NCBI RefSeq assembly: GCF_030463535.1
Contig: NC_132901.1
Coordinates: 4,782,640-4,846,639 of the forward strand
Origin: Salminus brasiliensis
Taxonomy: Eukaryota; Chordata; Actinopteri; Characiformes; Bryconidae
Length of the DNA stretch: 64,000 bases
Reading direction: 5' to 3'
In this document: positions 55,140-64,000 of the stretch, piece by piece
Numbering within the stretch: position 1 is the stretch's first letter
Layout of the letters: every line of letters begins with the position of its first letter
Position numbers and translations under genes: made by a program
Notes under the pieces: model-generated
Database searches by the model: none
Told to the model about the DNA's origin: nothing
Seen by the model: only the letters and a program-made list of their open reading frames with translations

Positions 55140-56480
55140 AACTAATAGAACAATTGCTTTCTCCAAATTCAACACAGTGGCAATTTACTGACTACTGCAA
55201 TTATTCAACCCCTTCATGAAAAGCATCTTACTTAGTAAAGCACCCTTCTGCTGTTATACCCTGCTGCGTGATGCACAGCCAAACACCACCTTCTGACAAC
55301 ATTCTTATAGAATCTTAGCCTATCCTTCATGGACAGTGACCTCTTCATTTCATATTACTACCATGTAGTGCTGTGAATGGTGCACCACACAAATAATAAC
55401 TGGTCAGTAGTTGTCATATGGTGGTCGTTTTCCACTAACAGACATGTTAGAGGAGGCTGATAAATTGTACAGAAACAGATGAGCTACAGTCAGTGCCTTT
55501 AAATGTACGAATATTACTTATATAGGAGGTGTTTCTGATAAACTGGCCAATGAGGGCAGTTACAATGTACAGTAGATGCACTAAATAAACTGCCAATCAC
55601 AGCACAGAGCCAGCACAAATACGACAATTGACAATTTGTCAAAAAAGTTGGAAGAGAGATTATAATCAGTCGCGACTGTTATGCAGATTTTGCTTTTGAA
55701 AAAGGAACAACAGTGTTTGCGGTTCACAGATCTGACTAATGTCTGTATTTCTGAGTTCCTGAGTTTAAATTTATTGATTATTGAGCTTGGCTGTTCACTG
55801 TGCTTATGGATGATACATTCATCCCATGTTAGTGGAACTGTCCGTGGTGCTGAAATCCCTCATCTTTTATTGAGCAGAAATGGTGTTTGTGTCATTTCCT
55901 ATTTTCCTGTGTTTTATCCGAGTAGATATTGAAGTCAAAGGCAGAGGCATAGCCAGAGCGAGCATTACCTCTAGGATTTTTTGGAATAATCTAATCTAAT
56001 CTTTTTAATCTTCTGTTAAATTAATCTGTCATGTTTCTTAATGTTTTAGCTGTACGATGTAATTTATATTATATATGATCTAACAGTGTCATAGACACTG
56101 CTTTAATGTTTGGTTGACTGTGCTGATTGGAACAGTAGGTTCCTTCAGTCAGTGATCAGTCTGTGAATCAGTGTGGTAAAACTTTTAACATTAAAGTGTA
56201 ATGGATGCTACAGCTTTGATGAAGAAGCCATTAATTTTGCTAATCTTCTTATGTAGGCAGCTAGCATAAACTGTGCCCAGCTTTGGGAGCTTGGCTCCTA
56301 CAGTTTGCTGTGCAGTCTTAAATATCTTGTGTCTTAAATGTCTTTCAGCAGTGCAGCTAATGAACCACACTGTAGTACAGTAACAGAGAATGCTCTCGAT
56401 TGTGCTCCTGTAGAAATTCACTAGTAAGGTCAGGATCTTGGATGATCACCACCTCACCTCACCTCATCTCCCCAACTCAT
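55140..56480. other. Intergenic DNA with repeat fragments, no gene recognised
   Basis: Holds a Tc1-like fragment (about 55190-55350, ttcaaccccttcatgaaaag) and an interspersed repeat (about 55420-55570, agctacagtcagtgcc). Nothing coding is supported. Confidence 0.45.
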
Positions 56481-56735
56481 CAAAAGTACTGGATGGAGCA
56501 ACATCCATCATTCCAGAGAACACAGTTCCCCTGCTCCACAGCTCAATGCTAGTCTATGTCTGGCATTAGGTATGATGCTAGTAGGTTCTGTTTATTAGTA
56601 CCAGAGAGTCCTATTCTATTGGCAGTTCCTCTCTACAGGGACTAGACAAGCTGTGTGTGGTTTGAACATCTGTGTCAGCAATGGGTGCAATGGGTGCAAC
56701 CATGCGTTAAAAGGGGTGTCTATAAACATTGGATA
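56480..56735 (-). mobile_element. Tc1-derived miniature element, inverted copy
   Basis: Contains the inverse of the 13390-13665 family: ccatcattccagagaacaca, agagagtcctattctattgg and the end aaaaggggtgtctataaaca. Confidence 0.75.
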
Positions 56736-57061
56736 TATAGAGTATCAGCAGCATTATTAATAAATAAATTGCACAATATGAATAAAAATATGTAATATAA
56801 ATGATAAATAATAGAAACATTAAACAAACCACAGTGAGGAATTGATTTGATAAAGAAATGTAGAATTTATTAAGCAGAAACATTATTAAGGAAATGATAA
56901 AAAGTGAAGAATACATGTGTATTAATGGAAGACTAATTACACATTAAACCGAGACCAAGTAGAGATTGATGTAATGAAATTCAGATGAGTGAAGTTTCAC
57001 CTCTGGTCTGAAGTTTTACTCCTAGAAAGAAGGTTTTTATAAGAATTCAGAGAAGAATTAG

Positions 57062-57390
57062 GTTTAGGTGTAGATTAGAGTGCAGGTTAAGGTTAGGTTA
57101 ATATTAAGTTTAGGTGTAGATCAGAGTGTAGGTTAAGGTGAAGATTAAGTTTAGGTGTAGATCAGAGTGTAGGTTAAGGTGAAGATTAAGTTTAGGTGTA
57201 GATTAGAGTGTAAGTTACGGTGAAGTTTAAGTTTAGGTGTAAATTGGAGTGTAGGTTTGGGTAGGTTAATATTAGGTTTAGGTGTAGATTGGGGTGTAGG
57301 TTAAAGTAAGATTAAGATTACGTTTAGGTGTAGATTAAGGTTAAGATTAAGTTTAGGTGTAGATTAGAGTGTAGGTTAAAATGAAGATTA
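57062..57390 (+). repeat. 41-bp minisatellite
   Basis: Units start gtttaggtgtagat at 57108, 57149, 57190 and 57231, exactly 41 bp apart, with diverged copies either side. Confidence 0.88.
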
Positions 57391-57394
57391 ATGC

Positions 57395-58495
57395 CTGTAT
57401 GTAAGTTGTGTGAAAAGAATGGACCAGCAGCAATGGTTACATGTAAATTGTGTGGAATCTTTAGACCAATAGCAATGCTTATATGTAAACTGTGTAAATA
57501 AAATATGGATAACAATACAATGGATATAAATTGTGTGAAATCATTTGACCAATAGCAATGTTTATATGTAAATGTGTGAGAGGAATGAATGGACCAATAG
57601 CAATGCTTTTATGCAAACTGTGTAAATCAATGGACCAATAGCAATGCTTAGATTAAAACTGTGTAAACAGAATGGACCAATCACAATGCTTCTATGTAAA
57701 GTGTGTGATAGAATTTTCCAAAGACAATGCTTGTATGTGTGTAACTGTGTAAAAGCAATGAACCAATAGAAATGCTTTGAGATAATAGTTGTAGAAACAA
57801 TGGACCAAAACCAATTCATAGATGTAGTGTGAATGAGATGGACCAATAGCAATACAAAATTAACACAGTAGCATTGCTATTGCGCCATTGATTTTACACA
57901 ATTTACATATATATTATTGTCTAAAAGCAATGGGCCATGCTTATATGTAAGCTGTGTGAAGGGAATGGACCAATAGCAAATCCTTTATGTAAATTGTGTA
58001 AAATCAATGGCGCAATAGCAATGCTACTGTGTAAATTTTGTAAAATGAATGGACCAATAGCAATGGTTATTATATGTAAACTGTGTAAAAGCGCTGGAGC
58101 AAAAGCATTGCTTAGATGTAAAGCGTGTGACAGGAATGGACCAATAGCTATGCTGCAATACAATATTTGTGAAAGGAATGGACCAGAAAAAATTCTCAGA
58201 TATAAATTGTGTGGAATCAATAGACCAAGAGCAATACTTACAATAGTAATGCTTATATGTAAATTGTGTAAATCCAATGGACTAATAGCATTGCTTCAAT
58301 ATAAAATTTGTGGAATTGGACCAATAACAATTCCTGGATTTACAATGTGATGTGACATCAATAGACCAATACCAATGTGCATGTGTAAACTTCATGAGAG
58401 GAATGGACCAATAGATATGCTTATATGTAAACTGTGTAAAAGCAATAAACCAATAGCAATACTATTGAATGACCAATTACAATGCTTATATGTAA
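57395..58495 (+). repeat. 41-42-bp minisatellite, subfamily A, forward block
   Basis: Diverged copies with core aatggaccaatagcaatgct then tatatgtaaactgtgtaaa. A CCAAT pentamer is in most units. Confidence 0.92.
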
Positions 58496-58499
58496 ATTG

Positions 58500-58555
58500 T
58501 CTATCTATCTATCTATCTATCTATATATATATATATATATATCTATACATCTATC
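58500..58555. repeat. ATCT / TA microsatellite at an array break
   Basis: ctatctatctatctatctat followed by TA repeats, next to the point where the minisatellite changes orientation. Confidence 0.9.
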
Positions 58556-58559
58556 TCCT

Positions 58560-58850
58560 ATCTTATCATCTAAATATAGATGGGAGGGGGAGTAGTTAGG
58601 ATGAATTTAAGGGGCTTGTGACTGACAAGGCCCCTAAAAATGTGTTATTTATTATTATAAGTTGTGGGGTCCAGTGAAGTATTTTTTTTTGGCCACTAAA
58701 GTCCCTGACAGCTCCCTGCCTACCTATCAAATCCAACATACATTTTTTCTTCCATCCACCATTTCACCTCCATCCATCCGTCCACCCTTTGATCTATCTT
58801 TCCATCTAAATATGTTTTATATTCCTGTTCCTAATCCTATTCTATTGGTC
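58560..58850. other. Non-repeat spacer between array blocks
   Basis: Unassigned; pyrimidine-rich with several CCATCC motifs. No gene seen. Confidence 0.4.
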
Positions 58851-58854
58851 CATG

Positions 58855-59865
58855 TATTTTAGACATGCTACATATAAGCACTGTTATTGATCCATTTTTT
58901 TTTTACAGTTTAAATAATTAAATTACCATTTGTTTCATTTCATTGACACAGTTTATATATAAGCAATACTATTGGTCCATTTCTTTTACACAGTTTTTAT
59001 ATAAGCATTGCTTTTGGTCCATTCCTTTCACACAGTTTATATATAAGCATTGCTATTGGTCCCCTGCTTTCACACAGTTTACATATAAGCATTGCTATCG
59101 GTCCATTTTTTAAACAGCTTACAGAAAAGTGTTGCTATTGGTCAATTACTTTCATAAAGTTTTCAATGAAACATTGTTATTGGTCCATTCTGTTTTACAT
59201 ATTTTACATCTAAACATTGCTTTTCATGTGCTCTTACACAGGTTTATATCTCAGAATCTGAAGTATTACTATTGGTCCATTGTTTTTAATCAATTTACAT
59301 ATAAACATTGCTATTGGTACATTGCTGTCACACAATTTAAATGTAAGCATTGTAATTGGTCCATTGTTTTTATGTAAGCATTTCTTAGCATTGCAATTGG
59401 TCTTTTGATTTCATATTTACATAGAAGCGTCCCTTCCGGTTGGTCTATTCTGTTTACATTTAAGCATTTCTATTCCTTTCACATATTTTTTAATTATGCA
59501 TTGCTATTGGTGCATTCCATTTACACAATTTACATATAAGCATTGTGATTGGTCCATTTCTGTCATATTATTTACATTTAAGCTTTGCCATTGGTCCAAT
59601 CCTTTCGCACAGTTTAATTGTAAGCATTGTTATTGATCCATTCATCTCACATGGTTTAAATATAAGCATTGCTATTGGTGCATTCCATTTACAAGGTTTA
59701 CATATAAACATTGCTATTTCTCCATTCCATTGATAAAGTTTACATATAAGCATTATCATTGCTCCATTCATTTGACAAATTTTACATATAAGCATTGATG
59801 TTGGTCTGTTTCTTAAACACAAATTTTTACATATAAGAACTTGTATTGTTCTCACATGTTATATA
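58855..59865 (-). repeat. 42-bp minisatellite, subfamily A, inverted diverged block
   Basis: Copies read agcattgctattggtccatt on the plus strand, the inverse of the block at 57395-58495, with substantial divergence. Confidence 0.9.
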
Positions 59866-59874
59866 GAAGCATTG

Positions 59875-60265
59875 TACAGTATCAATGCTTCTATATAATA
59901 TGTGAAAGCAATGGACCTGTAGCAATGATTACATATAACCTGTGTTAAAGCAATGGACCTGTAGCAGTGATTATATATAACCGGTTTTAAAGCAATGCAC
60001 CTGTAGCAATGCTTGTGTATAACCTGTGTTAAAGCAGTGGGCCAATAGCAATGCTTCTCTATAACCAGTGTTAAAGCAATGGACCAATAGCAATGCTTCT
60101 GTATAACCTGTGAAAACAATGGACCTGTAGCAATAAATATATATATACATATAACCTGTGAAAGCATTGGACCTGTATCAATCATTATATGTCACCTATA
60201 ATAAAGCAATGGACCTGTAGCAGTGATTATATATAATCTGTGTTAAAGCAAAGGACCTGTAACTA
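59875..60265 (+). repeat. Minisatellite subfamily B, forward block
   Basis: Copies with aatggacctgtagcaatgat then tatatataacctgtgttaaa. CCAAT is mostly replaced by CCTGT. Confidence 0.9.
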
Positions 60266-60895
60266 TTTAGAAGCATTGCTACAGGTACATTGCTTTAACA
60301 CAGGTTATATATAATCACTGCTACAGGTCCATTGCTTTAACACAGGGTATATTGAAGCATTGCTACAGGTCCATTGCTTTAACACAGGTTATATAAAATC
60401 ATTGCTACAGGCCCATTGCTTTAACACAGGTTATATATAATCATTGCTATAGGGCCATTGCTTTAACACAGGTTATATATAATCATTGCTACAGGTGCAT
60501 TGCTTTAACACAGGTTATATAAAATCATTGCTACAGGCCCATTGCTTTAACACAGGTTATATATAATCATTGCTATAGGGCCATTGCTTTAACACAGGTT
60601 ATATATAATCATTGCTACAGGTCCATTGCTTTAACACAGGTTATATAGAAGCATTGCTACAGGTGCATTGCTTTAACACAGGTTATATATAATCATTGCT
60701 ACAGGTCCATTGCTTTAACACAGGTTATATATAATCATTGCTATAGGGCCATTGCTTTAACACAGGTTATATATAATCATTGCTACAGGTGCATTGCTTT
60801 AACACAGGTTATATATAATCATTGCTATAGGGCCATTGCTTTAACACAGGTTATATATAATCATTGCTATAGGGCCATTGTTTTCACTTGTTAAA
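60266..60895 (-). repeat. 42-bp minisatellite subfamily B, inverted block
   Basis: About 15 copies of cattgctacaggtccattgc then tttaacacaggttatatata, well conserved. Mirror image of the block at 59875-60265. Confidence 0.93.
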
Positions 60896-61225
60896 TAGAA
60901 GCATTGCTATTGGTCCTTTGCTTTTACACAGTTTAAAGAGACCCATTGCTTTTGGTCCATTGCTTTAACACAGGTTATATAGAAGCACTGCTATTGGTCC
61001 ATTCTCTTTACATAGTTTATATTGAGACACTGCTTTTGGTCCATTGTTTTTGCAAAGTTTTCATATACAGTATATGCAGTGCCATTGGTCAGTTTTGTTT
61101 AAATATAAGCATTGCCATTGATTTCATACACTTTACATTTAGGCACTGCTATTGGTCCATTCCTTTCATGTATTTTACATTTAAGCATTGCTGATGGTCC
61201 ATTCCATTTACACATTTTAATGAAA
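60896..61225 (-). repeat. Mixed diverged copies of the 42-bp unit
   Basis: Subfamily A-like units with irregular spacing, for example ttgctattggtcctttgctt and gccattggtcagttttgttt. Confidence 0.8.
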
Positions 61226-61271
61226 AATGGTAATGGCTTTGCTTATTTCAAAATAAATCCCATCATTTAAG

Positions 61272-61380
61272 TCTTTACCTTCAGCCTTTTTTCACCCTTT
61301 TTTCTCTAAAAGAGGGGATGTAAACCAACTGGATGAACTACAACAGCTGAGAAGAACCACCCTGAGCAAGAACCCCTTCA
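61272..61380. repeat. Spacer unit duplicated at 62500-62605
   Basis: Both contain caacagctgagamgaacmac (m = A or C) then cctgagcaagaac, preceded by ttacctt-type T-rich sequence. It marks a duplication that carried a non-repeat spacer along with the minisatellite. Confidence 0.7.
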
Positions 61381-61424
61381 GCAAAGTGTAGTGTAGTGTA
61401 CTGATTATACACCGCTTATCCTAC

Positions 61425-61595
61425 CTTTGATGGCTTGATGTGTGGAGAAGATCCTGGCTGGTGTTCTTCAGCTGGAGGTTCATAGAATGTTTCATCATAG
61501 AAGATTATTACATCATAATCCAGCAGTTCTGCCACTTCAGCAGCAACCAGGAACAGGAACACCCCCTCCACCTCCCAGTGCTCCCCATTAACACA
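61425..61595 (-). other. Coding-like exon of unknown gene inside the array
   Basis: 171 bp, 57 codons open, acceptor aatacag and donor gtagga, phase 0 at both ends. Encodes GEHWEVEGVFLFLVAAEVAE and FYDETFYEPPAEEHQP. Not recognised. A 27-bp open, Lys-rich segment (RKKGEKRLK) with splice-like borders follows on the same strand at about 61309-61283. No start or stop exon was found. Confidence 0.35.
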
Positions 61596-61669
61596 CTGTA
61601 TTAGTAATTAGTTTCAGTAATTATTAATTACCTGTAATTACCTTTAATTTCAACCAGCCTTGATACAGT

Positions 61670-62235
61670 GTCCTTTACTTTCACTCAGTTTACATAAATG
61701 CATTGCTATTGGTCCATTCCTTTAACTCAGTTTATATATAAGCATTGCTATTGGTCCATTCCTTTCACACAGTTTATATATAAGCATTGCTATTGGTCCA
61801 TTCCTTTCACACAGTTTATATATAAGCATTGCTACTGGTCCATTCCTTTCACACAGTTTATATATAAGCATTGCTATTGGTCCATTCCTTTCACACAGTT
61901 TATATATAAGCATTGCTATTGGTCCATTCCTTTTACACAATTTACATATAAGCATTGCTATTGGTCCATTCCTTTCACACAGTTTATATATAAGCATTGC
62001 TATTGGTCCATTCCTTTTACACAATTTACATATAAGCATTGCTATTGGTCCATTCCTTTCACACAGTTTATATATAAGCATTGCTATTGGTCCATTCCTT
62101 TTACACAATTTACATATAAGCATTGCTATTGGTCCATTCCTTTCACACAGTTTATATATAAGCATTGCTATTGGTCCATTCCTTTCACACAATTTACATA
62201 TAAGCATTGCTATTGGTCAATTGATTTTACACACT
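61670..62235 (-). repeat. 42-bp minisatellite subfamily A, homogeneous inverted block
   Basis: About 13 nearly identical copies of agcattgctattggtccat then tcctttcacacagtttatat. The 225-codon and 161-codon open frames here arise because 42 is a multiple of three. Confidence 0.96.
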
Positions 62236-62254
62236 TTACTAAAAAGCTTTGCTA

Positions 62255-62350
62255 TGTGTTATATATCTATCTATCTAATCTTCCACATATCTATCCACAT
62301 TTCCATCCAGAACTTCATCTATCTGTCTATCTGTCTGTCTGTCTTTTTCA
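62255..62350. repeat. ATCT / TGTC tetranucleotide repeats
   Basis: Interrupted ctatctatct and ctgtctgtctgtct at the right end of the array. Confidence 0.85.
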
Positions 62351-62605
62351 TCTGTCCATCCAGCTACTGTATTAAAACTCATAGTGGTTATTCTTTTCAC
62401 AATTTACAGATAAGCATTGCCATGGGAACGCTGTCAAGTTTCCCACATCAGTCTCAGAAAAGATGGTTATGGTTATGATCATTCCTACATAAATCTTCAT
62501 TATAAGCCTTTTACTGTTACCTTTTTACCCTTTTACTCTAGTAAAGGGAAATACAGGGACTGGCTTTACTCCAACAGCTGAGACGAACAACCCTGAGCAA
62601 GAACA

Positions 62606-63060
62606 TATATGCATATACACATATATATATATATGCAAGATGTGAAACATGGTACATTTAAAGTGACCAACTGCTCTTACGCTTGGTCAATACACCTCCA
62701 CACATCCCTTATTACAGATACCCTACCCGTTAACTTGAGTGTCTCCATGACCTCAGCTTTGGACAGGTTGTAGAGTGTGTGTCAGTAAAGTATCTCAGAG
62801 ATGGGACGCTGCCGTATCTCAGTTCAAAAGAGTGCAACAATGCACAAAAGCTCTGGTTCTTAATGACTAAATACGGATCACAGCAAATCTTAGGCAATAA
62901 AATTTGTGATAGTATCTTTCTGAGCTGGGTGGAAGCTTTGACAGCGCTTGCTCAGTGGTCCTCTACCAGCTCGAGCCAAAGTGCAAAGAGCTACAAACTA
63001 CGATTTTTTTAATATTTGTAAAATGAAATAATACATATACAATATGAAAAGAACTTGAAA
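62606..63060. other. Intergenic DNA, no gene recognised
   Basis: A short TA-rich run at about 62605-62640, then a 77-codon open frame at 62779-63012 with no recognisable family. Confidence 0.35.
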
Positions 63061-63062
63061 AT

Positions 63063-63240
63063 CCAGGACAAAGGGGACAAGGTTCGAATCCAGCCTGCCA
63101 AACACGACATGATATGGAGAAAGGCAACCATCCTCAGGCCCATTGACAAGAGATCCTATTACAGGAGGTTCTCTGGAGAAACTCTGGAGGAACCGGCACC
63201 ACCTCAGATGGGACTATGACCAAGCCACAGACTTTGTGGG
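63063..63240 (+). mobile_element. Probable retroelement Pol C-terminal remnant
   Basis: The plus frame reads GDKVRIQPAKHDMIWRKATI then KRSYYRRFSGETLEEPAPP and a stop, similar in style to the end of Ty3/Gypsy-type Pol proteins after the integrase. A 5' partner is not visible, so it is a fragment. Confidence 0.4.
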
Positions 63241-63925
63241 GTGAGGTTTGACTTCGGACACACACAGAGGGCCTGATCCAGCTCCGAGTACGGACTGGTG
63301 GTATTACCAGGTGTGGCAGGGAGGTCGTGAGGCCTAAATACCTGCATGGCTATGTGCAGTAACAGACTTGGCGGAGGAGGAAAGGGGCCGTGTGAGTTTT
63401 TATACACAGGAATAGAGAACTCAGGACACTTACACTAACAAGAGAACTTGTTAGCAGTGAGGTCCATTAGCCACCATGTGAACAGCCTCCAGAAAGAGAG
63501 GGGTACAGTTACAGTGGGACTTGATAAGTGTTGCAGCACGGACAGATTAATGGGTGCACCAGTGAGAGGAGGCAGGTTAGATTATAAGTCTAATAAAGGT
63601 GAACTGCGTTACTCGTCCATTCTGTAATGAGGACCAGGGAGCAGCAACCGGGCTCCTCACTGATGACGTGTCTGACGCTGCTGAAGCCCCCCGCCGGACT
63701 GGCCGGAGGTCCTGCAGCACCAGAGCGGATTCACGAATTCACTGTTTAGCTCATAACTGATCCCCCACTTCGCCCGGAGGATTGAGCTACACTGATCGAG
63801 CGAGTCATAGTGAGAAACCCTGCTTTTCTGCCTCTGTGGAGTCTCCTGGTGGGCTTTGGTGGGTGGGTTCGCTTAAATTCGCTGAAAATAGCAGGAATCT
63901 CTGCAGCGGGGATCGAAGACGGCAA
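63241..63925. other. Right-edge DNA, no gene recognised
   Basis: CpG-containing sequence. The minus-strand 73-codon frame at 63746-63967 overlaps a repeat end and has no family match I know. Confidence 0.35.
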
Positions 63926-64000
63926 GGGACCGTCTGTAAAGTGCGGGCACTGTTCAAAAACGTCCAACCTTCAGAGATGAGGAGCCTGTGTGTGTTTACG
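63926..64000. mobile_element. Terminal motif of the GGGACCGTCT element
   Basis: gggaccgtctgtaaagtgcg then ggcactgttcaaaaacg matches the left end at 32635. The element would continue beyond the window. Confidence 0.6.

Noticed and set aside
28995-62235. Idea that the 42-bp lectin neck repeat and the 42-bp minisatellite share an origin
   Set aside because: The unit sequences are unrelated; the common length looks coincidental.
61698-62375. 225-codon plus and 161-codon minus open frames
   Set aside because: Arise from the 42-bp minisatellite (14 codons per unit); both strands are open for the same reason.
63070-63090. Perfect box B (ggttcgaatcc) suggesting a tRNA gene
   Set aside because: No A box, cloverleaf or terminator around it; it lies in a frame resembling a retroelement Pol end.

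Overview
The window is nuclear DNA of a teleost fish. Evidence: vertebrate multi-exon genes with canonical GT/AG introns, very dense CA and GA microsatellites, many Tc1-like, hAT-like and SINE/LINE relics of kinds common in teleosts, and a fish-type CD209-like C-type lectin cluster. Some SINE copies resemble repeats I associate with otophysan, perhaps characiform, fishes; that last step is inference.

Layout. (1) 1-5.4 kb: GCTAGC-rich, CpG-containing DNA at the left edge, possibly the 5' end of a gene running left out of the window, then intergenic DNA with divergent interspersed repeats. (2) 5.49-25.74 kb, minus strand: a complete folliculin-interacting protein gene that I assign to fnip2. 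It has 17 coding exons whose phases all agree and add up to 2634 bp (877 residues plus stop). Its first intron carries a 3.7-kb, 31-bp-unit minisatellite with higher-order structure. A CAG tract lies directly against the start codon. (3) 25.7-28 kb: the fnip2 promoter side, a nested pair of non-autonomous DNA transposons and a Tc1/mariner relic. (4) 27.97-31.29 kb, minus strand: type II C-type lectin gene L1 with 27 full 14-residue neck repeats. (5) 31.3-35.3 kb: transposon relics, a 513-bp element with inverted ends and a 27-bp minisatellite. (6) 35.57-39.60 kb and 45.57-51.36 kb, plus strand: two tandemly duplicated lectin genes, L2 and L3, with 4 and 8 full neck repeats; L2 has a second cytoplasmic-tail exon. 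Tc1-like elements lie between and inside them. (7) 54.9-55.1 kb, minus strand: a decayed neck/membrane fragment of a fourth lectin. (8) 57-62.3 kb: a 41-42-bp minisatellite complex that repeatedly switches orientation, with a CCAAT pentamer in most subfamily-A units and hairpins at two switch points. (9) 62.3-64 kb: low-complexity DNA, a probable retroelement Pol remnant and the terminal motif of the inverted-end element seen near 32.6 kb.

Function. FNIP2 works with folliculin at the lysosome in nutrient signalling (mTORC1, RagC/D, TFE factors). The lectins are unrelated to it: they are predicted type II membrane proteins with a short tail, a coiled-coil neck and one C-type lectin-like domain containing EPN. 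The most distinctive feature of the window is how quickly this lectin family changes around a conserved lectin domain: neck repeat number, neck glycosylation sites and tail exon number.
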